Below are positions 27,706 to 41,377 of a stretch of DNA of 64,000 nt, piece by piece. The stretch spans positions 1,103,501 to 1,167,500 of the forward strand of contig JAKNDB010000068.1 of assembly GCA_024305405.1 (NCBI GenBank), written 5' to 3'. Position 1 is the stretch's first letter. Each line of letters begins with the position of its first letter. This DNA is from Dirofilaria immitis (taxonomy: Eukaryota; Nematoda; Chromadorea; Rhabditida; Onchocercidae). Under the pieces are notes generated by a model. It saw only the letters and a list, made by a program, of their open reading frames with translations, was not told the origin of the DNA and made no database searches. Made by a program: the position numbers and the translations under genes.

Positions 27706-30700
27706 TTAAAAAATGTGTTGAAATGTTGAAATGTGGATAACGATAGCTAAACATACAGTGAATTGTGGTAATAATGGTTGACGATCCCAACTGAACGGTG
27801 ATATATCATTATAATCTTTTTGACGTATGAAATTTGTTAACACTTGAAGCATTTGACCAGGACGATCTATTGGAACCGCATGGCCTGCACCCTATAATGA
27901 ATGATTTGATAAAAACAGTATTTTATTCATGCGAAAATTTTGATCGAATCTGACTGATTAATATGAAACATGCTTAGTTTCTTAATGAAACAACTCCTGG
28001 AATCTTTTGAAGGAATAGTCGAGATTAGAAGATAAATTTCGATTTTTATGCATTCCTAACCTTAATGGTAACTAAGTCAATTGTTGCGACGTTTTTTCAA
28101 AGCGTTTCGTATAACCACCAATTTGTGGATCTAGTTGCATTCCTAATCGGTAATGCCAAGGATTTTTTTCATTCGTATTCTTAAACATTTCATAATTCAA
28201 TATATTTTGATCAAATAAAATAACTCATTAATGATTCTTATCTGAGTCGAGAAAATTGCTTATATCTGTTAAATTATCTATAGTACGGGATTCTCTTTTC
28301 ATTGTTTAATGAATACTGAAATTTTAGCTTAAAATCCATCACCATTTTGGAATATGTATTTCGAAAAAGTATATAGCCATTTTTATAATTTGCATCAATT
28401 CATTACAATTTATTTTCTCTTCCCCATCTATATACCTCATGATAAATATAATCCGAACAGGATTTGACATAGTCATTAACTTTTAATTAGTATATTACTT
28501 CTTTTCAAACAAACTTGCCATATTGTAAGATTTGGCAAATTTTTCAATAAACCATTCAGCCTGCAAAAAGTTGCATACAGCATCTAAATCACCGTTATAG
28601 ATAAGCGTTCGTAACGGATAATTACTATCGAGTAATTGTTGAAAAAATTGCGTTGTATCATTGTATAAACTCTTGTAGGTGTCAGTAATATTTTCGCTGC
28701 AAATAATGTTCAATAAATAGTTTATGAGAAATAATATTAATTGTTGATCTCAATTTCATGTTTCAGAAACGAATCATATGCTTATTTCTAAAATTTATCA
28801 ATATGAAATAAGGCTTACTTGCAAAGTTGATGTGGTGGAATATAATCTGGTATATGAAGAGCATGACGTACGTAATCTTGATTAAGATATTTTTTGCGCT
28901 GTTGAACATGTAGCACGGAAAACCGTCAAGTGCATCAGTTGAATGTTTGTAAATTATCCGTGACTATAACAAAATTATAATGAGAAGCAGCAAAATTCCC
29001 ATCGATTTTCTCGATAATTTGTACAAACATTAAATCGATTAGTGTTAGAAGTTTCATTTTTTTTTTTTTTTGTAAGGAAATTGAAACAAACCGCTGCTTT
29101 TGGAACTGAATTTTTAGTTTTAGCTTGTTTAAATTGCATATTTCGAAGTTCATTTCTTAGAGAAGATGGTGCATTACGTAACAGATGCTGTTGCTGAAGA
29201 CGATTACGCATTGAGAATATTGGATTCTTTTCTTGATAGCAGTCTTGATGTAAGCTGTATAAATTACTTCTAAAAATAAGATTATTTGCATCAATTTTAT
29301 ATTTTATCAATGATATTAACTAATGGATTAGATAGAAATTGTTGAAAGCAATTACAAAATGTATTTTGATTGGAACAGCTTTTTTTTTTTTTTATGTAAA
29401 AATGAATTTTACATATATGTTATAAGTTATAAATAAATTCAAAATCAATATTTTATCAATAAAGTAGAGATGCATACATTTATGTGAAATTATTAATCTT
29501 TCGAAATTCACTTAATTATAAACATGACTTAGTTAAAATAATAAGTTTTGCAGTTTTCAATAAAATTGAAGATAATTTTATACAAGGATAACTTGAAAAC
29601 AGAAACAAACATTGTTTCGAGTAAACTTTGATAGGTAATGTTGCTAACTAGTTCTGCACACGTCTGATTTACTACGCCAGACTTCGGTATTATATCTCTA
29701 TTTGCAGCAATATCAATATATTCGTCAAATTTACATTCCACCGTTGGCTTATCATCGTAACGCTGTGGACAACATTGTTGTAATTGATCCCAAAGTCTAA
29801 AGAGCGATCAAATAAGGAAAGAGACGAGAATTAAAATTAACATAATCGTCTTCCTAAATTTTAGCATAATTAATTGCAAATAATTTTTATATGTTTGAAT
29901 AGGAATAGGAATTCTAAGATTCAACATTTCAAACGATTCGTATAAAAGAAACCCGTATTTTCAACAGAAAACAATACAGTACTTTTTACCATAGAAGCCA
30001 TGAAAATATAAATAATCGGAAATTGTACGAACCTAGAAATATAATATTAATTATTTCATAAATTTTACGAAATAAATCTTGTCCTCTTACTAAATTGTAT
30101 TTTTTCATCATTCATTTCAATTTTAATTAAAAATTAATTCCCGAAATCATGTATTTTTTTTAGCTAATTTAGTAATTTACATTTTGTAAATAGCTAAATG
30201 TTATTAGAAAATAAGAGAAAAATTAGAGACCAAAAAAAGAGCAATAAGAAAATTAAATCAATATGATGAAAATGAAATCAATAACTAACATCAGTAATAG
30301 CACTCAAATAACCATTACCAATAATCATTCCCTTCAAATTTAGTCCTACATTTTCTTCCTGAAAAATATTGTACAAATAAATTTGTTGCTATACGAATCA
30401 GCCAATGTCTAGTGTAAAATGATCGAACTTTTTAGTAATTTTAAAAAATGTATCCTGAAAGACTAACTTTAATAGATTACATTTTTATCTACTATGGTTG
30501 TAATTATTAAGCAATAATTTATTGTCTAAAATAAAGAATTAAACAAAAATAATTTCGTTTAAATATTTGATGCGCAAATATTTGTTAATAATCTTTACAT
30601 ATCCTTTTCCATCAAATTTATGATAAAATAATAAGTAAGTAATAAAGATATGATATTTAGGGAAACATCTTGCGTTGGATTATGATATACAAAATGATGC

Positions 30701-31720
30701 ATAATTTTGCTAATTTTGTTCTTATTCTCTTCATTATCATTAATCACTTAGAACTTTTTTAAACCAATGAGATCTAATTGAAATATTATGATCAATTGAT
30801 TTGTTATTTCGGTAGCTAAAATATCACCTGAATTTTCTTAACCATATATGCTGTAAGTACTGGAACATACACACCAGCATAGGATTCTCCTGCGACATAT
30901 AGATCATTTTCTTCGAAAATGGGAAATATTGTAAAGAAATCAAGAATTGCTTTGTATGCGTCAATTGCTGTCTAAAAAAAAAAAAAAAAAAATTTGCAAG
31001 AAAATTTAACTGAAAATAGATAGGAGTTTAGAAAATTAATAATTATGAGAACTTATTATATGAATGAACCAAAGTATCATTGAAGGTATCATCTGGATTA
31101 ATTGCCGAATCTTGATATGAAAATCCAACTTGTCGAGGTGAATCAATATATAGGACATTCGCTAGCTAGAAATGTACGGTTATTATGCAAAATTTCTACG
31201 ATATTTCATTTGAAAATTTGAACAAAAAATCAGTGATAAAAATTTGCTAATTTATCCAAATCGTGAAAAATTTTTCCATTCTCGAAATTGAAATACTAGA
31301 TAATAAATATACCAGAAATGCTACCTTATTCCATGAAAATATATTTTCAAATAAAGTGATTCCGTCGCGATTTGGATGAAAAGGACCATTTTCCATCAAT
31401 AAGCCAATAAGTGAACTACATCCAGGACCACCGTTAAACCAAATTATAAGCGGATCAGTGCTCGGATCATTTTGTGATTCCACCAACCTAATTTATTTAC
31501 AATAACAAAATTATTTTTAAAAATACTGAAATCGGAAAAGTTATTGAAATTTTTATATGAAAAGATTTTAAGTAACTTTGTAGGATAAAAATAAAAATTT
31601 TTCACCAATAATGAAGATAATTTCCTTCGCTTGCTTTTAGATATCCTGAATACTGATGAAAATTGATAGCATATGTTAAACCGGGTAAATTGAATATCAA
31701 ATCAGCCAGTTGTCGTGGTA
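27706..31720 (-). CDS. Serine carboxypeptidase 1 (cathepsin A-like, S10), triad intact
   Basis: Lysosomal or secreted S10 peptidase that removes C-terminal residues. Exons (minus): 31720-31606, 31487-31325, 31165-31070, 30971-30828, 30358-30290, 30032-29990, 29796-29593, 29269-29092, 28963-28819, 28696-28515, 28179-28061, 27891-27706. Markers in order: [17 protein letters not shown]; oxyanion block [17 protein letters not shown]; nucleophile [12 protein letters not shown]; Asp block [19 protein letters not shown]; His block [14 protein letters not shown]. The signal-peptide exon was not found and should lie above 31720. Frame is lost in A-runs near 28892 ([11 protein letters not shown]) and 28097 (RFEK/VATIDLV), and the exon 6-7 phase also fails by one. 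These resemble the errors in essential genes here, so I treat the gene as probably functional. Confidence 0.88.
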
Positions 31721-32508
31721 CTGAAATTATACGAAGAAACTGATATAATATAGCCGAATTTCGATCTTTATCAATAATTTATACTATGATTAAAAATTAT
31801 GCACTTATATACTATAAATGCATATCTTAGGTAAAAATAGATTGGAATAGATTGGAATAGAATATTCCGAAATATTATTTTATTAATTTGAAATGAATTT
31901 CTAACATTCCGAGATGATATTTGCTAAAAATTCGATGAAAACGACCAACAAGGATAAATTATGACAAATTATTTTACAAAAAAAAAAAAAAAGAAACTTG
32001 AATCGCAATAATTATTTTCATTTTTCTTTCACAAAATGTCAAATCATAAATTTCTCATACTTCGTTAATTATCGAAGTTTGAAGAGATTATGATCTATAA
32101 AATCGATTTTGCTCGTACTTTCAATCAAATCTTTTATAAGTAATCGATTAAATTATCCGGACAAAAATTTTGTTAGATTTGTTAATTCTTTGAACACGAA
32201 TATAGGGAATAACCGTATTTATATCAGACATAAGCAGAAATTTAGAATATTATAGTTGGCCCTTCATGGCAAACACAAATGTTTTAAATTAAAGGAAAGA
32301 TTTTATATCAAAAGTATTTCAATAAATTAAAAGTGAGCGATGCTGTTATTACACTCATATTTATTTTGAGAATAATCAATTTTAGATTAATCATGTTTAA
32401 GCTAATGAATCATGTTTAAGCTAATGAACTTTTTAAACAAAATTTCATAATATATTTATGACAGGAACTTTTATTGCTGAAGAAATGCTGTAGGCATTTT
32501 AGGAATTG

Positions 32509-35500
32509 TTAATTATTTAAGGCAGAGATGTTATAAATATTACTGATTGACTTTGGTGCAGGCCTATATTGCGGAAGAATTGATTTTGGTTCCATATTCC
32601 AACGTAAACTGATACTGTAATCAATATTTTCGACAAAATTGCTCAACATTTGTAACGAAGGTCCACCACGATCTAACGGTGTGAAATGTCCGGCACCCTA
32701 AAAAAAAAATGATAATTTTTACTGTATTCTCTTTCGGTTTTTTTTTTTTTCTGACAAAGATTGTGTCAATTGCATGATATTTTCACTGCTATTCTTTAAA
32801 CTTTTAAATAACTTCAACTTTCGCTCAATCAATTTATAGTGATTGAAAGTTGAAGTTTGATCGATTGATTCGTACTGAAAGATTACATTATGCTTTTAGT
32901 GAGTTGATTGAATTTTTCCTTATTAATTTCTAATTTTATTCATTTCCAGTCTTGATTTTACTGAACTTTGATTTTACATCTTATTGTTTCTAACAATCAT
33001 AAGCTTAATAAATTCGAAGAAAGAGATTTAAAAAAAAAAAAAAAATACTTTCTATCGTAATACCTATACGCTTATTCAATTCTTTAGATAATAAAAAACA
33101 TTTTATCATAATTTTTATCTCGTTGTTGAAACATCAAAAATACTAACTTTTATAATGAGGAAATCGATTGTTACATAATCGTTCATAAAGAATCGTTGAT
33201 AATAACCAGCTGCCTGTTCCTCATATTGTGAACTTTCTTGGAAGGTCCAATATTCACGCTCTGATTCCTGATAACCTTCAGTAAGTCTCGTTACAAACCA
33301 TTCATTGCTTAAAAATTATACTGCATATCAGCATCACCATTATAAATCAATATTCGCATTTTGTTGGATGTTTGAACTGCAAAAAATAATATTCTTGTGG
33401 CAAGGAAATCAATGATATAAAAAATATAGATATTAATAGTTGAAATAAGATCAAAATATTCGAAGTGAAAGTTAGTGCAATAAAAACAATCCTACATTTG
33501 ATTACTAAGAGTAATGCTGATTACTTTTACCGGACAGCTGTTATATAATAATAAGCAAAATTTAATTAATTATTTCTATCGCTTTATTTAGGTTTTCATA
33601 CCATCCACTTAATGAATTGTTAAAGCACAATTTAATTTCATTCTTTAAATTTTGAAAAAGCGAAAATAAACGAACTTTGTAATAAATGAATAATCGATTC
33701 GAAGACTGGCGTCATGTCTAAATATTGTCGAGTATAGTTAGAGAAAACTGGCTTGCTAAAATATATTATAATTTTACGAATTTCAAATCAAAATGGAACA
33801 CCTCATTTATCATTAGGTTATCATATTACTTTTTATTCAAATTTTATAGCATACCGATCGGTTTATCATTGATATCACAATCTATCACCTTTCGACACTA
33901 TTTCTATACGAATGATTAGTTTCACAAAGAACGAAATAGAGCGATATTTATTTAACGATATTTATTCAAAAGGTAATGAAGCAATTTACTGCGTATCGTT
34001 ATTCATGATTCAAAATTAAAATATAAAAAATCTTTTTACAGTAACTTTCAAAATTGTGTACAAAAAAATATGGTACTATTAACTTGCACATTGACCATGC
34101 CGGAAGATTATCAGGAATATGTAATGCTTCTCGAACAATTGGTAAATTCAAATATTTTCTCACTGCATTTCTTATCCAACATGGAAAACCATGCTGTGCA
34201 TCAGTTGATTCTATGTTTATACGAGACTGAAAGATGACAGATAAATCCCAATTTATTTCATTAATTTTACAACTGCTATTACGCAATCTTCGTTTAATAG
34301 TATTATTCAAAAATATTACCTTGCTAGTTTCTAACATTCAATATGTGACAAAAATTTCATAATATCTTTTTTAATAAAACAAAATTAAACGAATTATTAT
34401 GTAAGAAATTAAGATAGATTATTCGATTGATAATTTAAGCATGAATTCTTATTCATATTATCAGTAACACCATTATTATACGATTGATAATTTAAACATA
34501 AATTCTTATTCATATTATCAGTAACACAATCATACACTCCTCGTATTTTTTTTTTTGAAAATCCTACACTGCCAGTTTTCTAATTTCTAAACAACAAAAA
34601 ATTGGATGAAATTTCAGGTAAAAAAGATTAACAAAGATTATTTTCATGATAGCTTAACTCTAACGTCAACCAATTTAATCTTCAAATGATAAGGAACTTC
34701 ATTCATAATATTTCGAAATCTAGCATAAATGGAAGATACGTACACCTTGATCCACAAAAGTACCACATTCGAATTTTTCTGGTTGCTGTCCATAATGTGT
34801 TGTATTCGGTGATATAATACCATTTGAGGACACTACATCCATGTAACAATCTTGATAATTGTTGAAGGAATTATTCCTGGAAAAAAAAAATTCTTAAAAT
34901 CATAGCTATGCATGCGCATGAACGCATGGATGCAATATTTAAAAGAATGATAAAATTTCTAACTAAGATATTTCAAATATTTATGATTGAAATTTCAGGC
35001 TTTCATTAAATTTATTTCCTCTTTAAAGTTAATGCTGATACCATACAAAATTTTGGACATTAAATTCTTTTTCATTTCACTAAACTGAATAACTTTTGTA
35101 TTATGAATATATGAATACAATTTTTTCACTGTTTTTATTATCAGAACAAAGCACAGTAATTATCATTCATCAAATATTAATGGATGAAATTATTTGAAAA
35201 AGATAAAATTGCCCAATAATTTCGTTCTAATACTACTACCTTTTCGATGATTGCTACCCTTTTAATTTTCGAGAAATTATTTGTAAAAATTGATATTAAG
35301 CTAAAATTATCTTTTTACAAAGTCCTTTACATAAAATAGCAAATTAATCAGCTCTAATCATTAAGAAATAAATGTTCAAATTCTTTCACAATCGCTTTAA
35401 TAGTCTTAATTCAAAAAAAAAAAATTGTACAAATTTTTTCTTCCACAATACAGTAATTCAAATTTTTATACTGATATTCATCGATTGATCAGTGATGAAG

Positions 35501-38287
35501 AACAAGAACATTTCATAATAACTATAATACGACATAACTATTAGGATGAATTATTTATAAGAATAAAAGCGAACTTACAGCTGATCATTGAACGCATATT
35601 TCCATATTTTTGTTGCGCATTCACTATTATCAATAGGTTTATTTGTGGTCCAATTTATGAATTGCGAAAAGTTACAGTATGCTAATGGTTGAGAAATAAC
35701 CGTTAAGCAACAATTGGTAAGACTTTCAAATTTTCTGCAAAAAAAAGAAAAAAAACGGAAGAATAAATTGATTTAATTTTTATTAATTTTGATAGCTTTT
35801 TTAAATGAAATTTTGATTAGCAATTATTGATTTCTTTCGAAATAAATTAACCAAAAATTTTTATATATTTAAGCATTAATCATATTTTTTGCTTTTTCCT
35901 ATTAAGAGAAACTGAATTTTTAAAACAGTAAGAAATTTTTGATCAATAAAGAAAAAAAATGCAGAATAATCTCACTCTTTATCAAGCATTCCGGTGTAAT
36001 AACTCAAGCTAATAATCGAATTCCTTCGATCAACTTCATTATAAGCACCATTTCCAATAGCTAAACCAGCCAGTTTAATACCATATAAATTCCCATTTTG
36101 CTAAAATATGCGTATTTGCAGGAAAAGTTATTTACAAATATCGGTATATACTTACCTAACCTAGAATTTCCATATTATTTATAAGTCTTGACAAATTAAG
36201 CTTTTCAAATGCTGAGCGGTATTAAATTAATGCTACGAAAAATTGCAATAATGCTTGTAATTCATCCTAGCTAAAAATAAGTATGACATTGAACAGATGA
36301 AAGTATTTTACAAAAAATAAACAGAATAATATAACGTGTCACTTTTGTTAATCATTTAATTATATGAACTTTAAAAAAAAAAACCTGAATTCGTTTTAGA
36401 AGTACGTCGACTAATGTTGGTCCATAAACACCCGCATATCCTTGACCAGTGATGTAAAAATTACGATTCTGATATTCTTTGAATCGCTGAAAAAATTGTT
36501 CCAACGCATCTGCGTTATCTTCAGCTGCCTAAAAGAAATCTAATCATATATGATCATAAAGAAAGAATGCTTCAATTAAGGCATAAAATGTATTCAATGC
36601 CTAAATATAATATATTGTAAAAAATTCATTTACGATTCCAATTTAAAATGCATTTAATTTGATTTGAATTTAATATCTTCCATTTTTTTTTGCTGAAAAA
36701 TGGTAATTATATCAGAAAGAACGATCCGACGGTAATTCTTGAAGCTGAATTCAGATAATTTTAATGCAATTCATTCAGCTACGTTGGTTAATTTTGATGC
36801 ATCTTATTGAAGTTTGTTTTCTAAATTTGCTGTTTCTAAATTTGCTGTAAAACCTAGTTTCTCCTTCAACGTTTCTATCAAATTGTTGTTGATATCATTA
36901 AAGATTGTGACGTTTAAACTACAGAATAAAACATCAGTCTTAAGTTTACTCTTCTTATATTTTCTTCTTATATTATCAATATCGTTCATTTACATACTTA
37001 CAACAAAGATTTATACAATGCATTAGCTGTAGGATTTCCTGACGACAAGAAATGATTACACTTTTGCTTCAGTTGCACTCTTATCAAATTAAAATCATTT
37101 TGCATAGAATTATAAAATTCAAACAGATAACTCTGCGTATTAATCAATTACTAACAAGTAATTTTAATTTATAGAATTGGATTGATGAAAAGATTGCTTT
37201 GACAATTTATTTCATGTGTTTCTTTCAATATATTTTTCTATTTCAAGTCGTTTTTTTGCATAAACTCTTATAAATGTGAAATTGTAAAAGAAAAAAAAAT
37301 TAAAGAAGCACTGTTTGGAAAGAAAATTTTAAATGATTTTAAAAGAAATATGTAAGAAATATAAAAAATAAAGCTAAAGAAAAAATGTTAGAGAATCGAT
37401 GGCTAATGAATTGAAACTGAAAATGATATGAGAAAGAAAAATTTATAAAATTTCGAATTAAAAATACTTGATCATCATTCCATAGCATATCCGAAGGCAC
37501 GGGAGTATTTCTGTATGAATAACCGACACCATATGGGGAATCCAGGAATATTAAATTGGCAGCCTTAAATTCAATCAATTTTATTTAAAGAAAAATAAGC
37601 ATTATGCTACCGCAATGCGATTTATACTGTACTTCTGTCAGAGACTTTGAGTTTCGCCTTTGTAAAAATTTTTAATAATGATACATAAATAATTTCTATG
37701 ATTACAGAACTCTCTTTTTAATGGCTTCAAATATTATATTTTTGCTCTTTTAAACTTTTACTGAAAATGTAGAAGAAAAAACATAATGCTATCATTAATG
37801 AAAATAAGTGACCTTATTCCAACTATAAATATTTTCAAATAAAGTTTCTCCATCTTGATCAACACGAAATGGACCAATTTGGGCAAGTAAACCATCTAAC
37901 GAATTACATCCCGATGCACCATTGAACCACAATACTAATGGATCAGTAGATGGATTATTTTGGGATTCTATCATCCTAAAACATATATGTTTTATTTATT
38001 TATTATTATTGCAATAATTATTACAATAATAGCTTCTTAATAAATTAAATCATTTGACCATTCTGCTGAAAACAATCTTCAAAATCCAGGCATTCATACC
38101 AATAATGTAAATAATTTCCAGTTTTCGTTGGCAGAAATCCGGAATATTGTTTGAAAGTCGGTACAAATGTCAATCCAGGCAGATTGATGATTCGATCAAT
38201 TTCAGCATCGTCTTGAATTAGAGTTCCAACAAAAGGCAGTGCTACAAAAAATTTAAAGAGCACCAAGCAGTGAGACTTTCTGGTCAT
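32509..38287 (-). CDS. Serine carboxypeptidase 2, predicted pseudoenzyme
   Basis: Paralogue of carboxypeptidase 1 in tandem on the same strand. Exons: 38287-38100, 37975-37813, 37563-37468, 36528-36385, 36100-35976, 35734-35579, 34876-34744, 34226-34084, 33755-33676, 33376-33148, 32697-32509. Exon 1 opens with a signal peptide ([19 protein letters not shown]), followed by [17 protein letters not shown]. The nucleophile motif GESYAG is GQGYAG ([12 protein letters not shown]), so the catalytic Ser is Gly. The oxyanion block NGGPGCSS is NGASGCNS. Asp ([10 protein letters not shown]) and His ([11 protein letters not shown]) remain. Length is 548 aa after adding one base in an A-run near 33315 ([11 protein letters not shown]), otherwise open with good splice sites. 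Expected to lack peptidase activity. A binding or decoy role is inference. Confidence 0.87.
34423..34530. repeat. Tandem duplication of about 60 bp in carboxypeptidase 2 intron
   Basis: The block CGATTGATAATTTAAGCATG, continuing through TTCATATTATCAGTAACAC, is repeated directly with a few changes. It lies in the intron between 34226 and 34744. Confidence 0.85.
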
Positions 38288-39786
38288 ATCAATAATAAGC
38301 AGTTACACTTATACTTGAATATATAGTATTTTGTTATCATTGAATTCTTTTTCATTTGCTAATAAAGTTTAGAATAAGGATGGCAAACAAAAAGAACGAA
38401 AATAAAGTTTTTGAAAATAAATTCTGATAAGAACTTATATTTAATTGTCAATAAGTTGGTTTTTCTCAGTTTTTAGCATCGAAAAAATAAAAATTAATTT
38501 GTTTATCACCCGTTTCAACGAAATATGTTTAAAAATGGACAAAAAACAGAATATTTTTTAATTTCTATACAACAGATTATAAGCAACTCCTGCAAAGCTC
38601 TTGAATCTTCTGCAAGATAGATTTTAAGGTAATATAGAAATTGCAAAAAATAATCAGCAGTTTTATTAGTAAGTGCAATAAAATGTTTTCGGTTGCTAAT
38701 AAGATGTTGAAAGCAGTGATATTTGTTGTTCTTCAACTGCGTGACAAAATTTTGACAAATAGAAATAATGAAATTTTCTTTTCTTTTAAAGCTAAAGTAA
38801 TTCAGTTTAATTTTTACGAAAAATTTATGACAATTATATTCTCTGATGTTACTAAATTTAAGAATAAAATATATTTGTCTAAGAGAATTTCCAGTTGAAG
38901 CAATGCATGAAATGACAATTTCAGAACTGAAGAGATTTCAGCAGCTAACTTCCTTATTTGATAATTGACACAAAGGATAACTATTTAGTTTCATTTTTAT
39001 ACTTATAATTCATGTATTAGCCAATACCACAAAATATTTAAAGACTGCAGTTACACATTTTATTAATTAAATTTTTTTTTTTAAATATTTAATCACCCTG
39101 TTATTTTTTCAGTATTTTTCTACTATAGTAAGCAATCAAAATATTTCAGTACTGTTTACCAAATATTTTCATTTAGTCATATGAACCAAAAAGACTAAAT
39201 TTTTAGATTAGCATTCTAATAATGTTTTTAAGTCTATTTCAGTCCAAAAAATTTGATAAAAAGTACAAAGTAGAAAAATAGATTGAAAAAATTTTTTTGC
39301 TAATTTACAGAATTTACTGTCTTTGATATATTATCTTTATCAAAAAAATGCCAATGTCAAAAAAAATTTTTAAGTGTACTTTTACGAAAAATTAAATCAT
39401 TTAGTTTTGCGATTAATGAAAATATTTGATAACTGTTGAGAAAAAGACAAATTGTTAAAATGACAATGATATATTTTCTTGTTCAAGCTAAAGTAACTAA
39501 ATTTGTTATTTTCTATTCAAATAATGATTTGAGAGAGAATTTGATATCAGAATTCGGCTCTACATGATAATTCTAAATGAAATAAAATTTAGCATTCTTT
39601 TCAAGTTGTTTTAATTCGCTATTTCTGATGGGCAAAATAATAAATCAAGAAAGTGATAAAAACTTTATGTCGGTGAAAGCCAAAGCATGCAAATAGTTGT
39701 ATATAAATAAAAATGTTAAAAAGACATTGATGTAAATAACTTGCCAAAATCATGAAATCAGTAAGCTAAAGGAAAGAGATATAAAG
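38288..39786. other. Upstream region of carboxypeptidase 2
   Basis: AT-rich. Overlapping open frames on both strands (minus 38515-38736, plus 38641-38898) have no splice or homology support. The promoter of carboxypeptidase 2 is presumably here. Nothing else stands out. Confidence 0.4.
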
Positions 39787-40158
39787 ATGTTCCCAATCAA
39801 AGCACACGATTATTCACCCTAGTCAACAGAATGAATCCGTCTAAAATCGACAGACCGAAGGATATATAAGGGAGCGGTTGAACCGAGACAAGTCGACGGT
39901 CAGATAGGAGCAACAGTTCGGAGTAACAAATCGATAGCAGCGGGAGCCACAGTCTAAGATCACAGGAAGTAGCGCTGGCCTTACGAAAGAAGAACGACAA
40001 ACTTCAAGAAGAGATATGGCCTGTCAGTAAGCGTTACGATATTGTTCATATTCTTTGAATTATTTCTGTTTCGTGTTTGATATCCATTTGTATTGCTCAT
40101 TCGATTCAAATTTTCTATAGGCACGATATTGTGTTCAGGGTATCTTGTAAGCCCAACA
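39787..40158 (+). mobile_element. Possible solo LTR (BEL/Pao-like)
   Basis: A roughly 370-bp island much less AT-rich than its flanks starts TGTTCCCAATCAAAGCACAC and may end GCCCAACA. It has a TATA motif (GGATATATAAGGG at about 39860) followed by a GC-richer leader (GGAGCAACAGTTCGG), the usual plan of an LTR promoter and R region. No coding region, primer-binding site or second LTR is nearby, and I find no clear target duplication, so the edges are uncertain. It could instead be an ordinary promoter. Confidence 0.4.
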
Positions 40159-41027
40159 TAGACGAAAATTCTCCCTTATAATCGGAAGAAATTAAATTTC
40201 GGAAAGACCTTCCTTTCCGTTTAAAAATTCCCAAAAATATGGGATCATACCAATCTATTAAACATATGTAATAGTTTATTGAGCAAAAGTGAATGATGTA
40301 TCAAACAAATAAAAATCTGTAAATTTATAAAAACGTTTGGAATTGAAGTTGAAAATATTTTCAAAAAACATTTCATTTCAATCAAAACTTGTGGTACACA
40401 TATTTGCTCAGTAATTTTTTTAAAATTATGCAACTATTGCATGAGTCATATGAACTAAGCAAAAACTTTTTCCTTTAAACATACAATGCAGTATCAATGT
40501 TTATTGAAATGTGAAGAGAATTTCATCAGAATAATATTCTGTTTTCATCAACTGAATTTGATCACTGAATTTCGATCACTGAATTTGCAGTCATATTAAC
40601 ACATATGAATTTTGTAGAATGCAATGATTATGGAAGTAAAAAATCAAGGAATGGAAAATGTTGGAAAACAAAACCATTTTTGTTCGTACTAAAAGATTCA
40701 TGAAGTTAAGAAGGTTTTTTTTTTCACTATAAAATCTATTACCGTTCCTTATATCATTCATTTTACTCCATTCTACGCTACCATTCTTAACTTCATGAAT
40801 GTTTCTTCTGAATAATGTTTTTTTTTTTATTGTATTTATTTCAATTGTACGAACGATGTATTTTAATTATATCGTGCATAGTACGATATGGCAATAATCG
40901 TAACACATTTCGTAAAGTTATCGAAATGTTCTTAGCACTTCGTTACGCTAGCAAAATATTCTATCTATAATTTTTCGCACAAAAAAAGAAATTGGGTGCA
41001 TTTCCTTCACTTTGTTAATAATATTTA

Positions 41028-41219
41028 ATGAATTTTATTATTGCCATCATCGATCATCTAATAACTCAGTCAATGGCTGCTTATATTACTCAAGTGCTAG
41101 TCTTTCTAACGTTGTATATAATGACTAATTTCAATGTTGCTCCAATAATAAGCAGTATGAATTTTATCCTTCCTTTGTGCTTGTTCTATGTTATTGGAAT
41201 TATTAGCAACTCGACTTGA
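41028..41219 (+). CDS. 63-codon hydrophobic ORF, copy in segment C
   Basis: Same sequence as the ORF at 4936-5127, antisense to and downstream of the peptide gene copy C. No base difference is visible over its 192 bp, while the adjacent DNA differs from copy A at several places. No further evidence for expression. Confidence 0.25.
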   Translation: MNFIIAIIDHLITQSMAAYITQVLVFLTLYIMTNFNVAPIISSMNFILPLCLFYVIGIISNST

Positions 41220-41377
41220 TTTTGATTCAAAACTATAAAATGATAATTGTTTGAAGTTAAATAAAATGAATCAATATTGAAACCACTAACAGAAATGAAT
41301 TTTATTTTTATTCAACATTTTACGGAAACCACAATTCTCAAAACAACGTATAAAATAGTTAATGATCGATCATATCA

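Noticed and set aside
27706..38287. Calling both carboxypeptidases pseudogenes because of frameshifts
   Set aside because: The breaks are single missing bases in A-runs, as in COX17 and V-ATPase B of the same sequence; total length of copy 2 becomes a multiple of three after one base.
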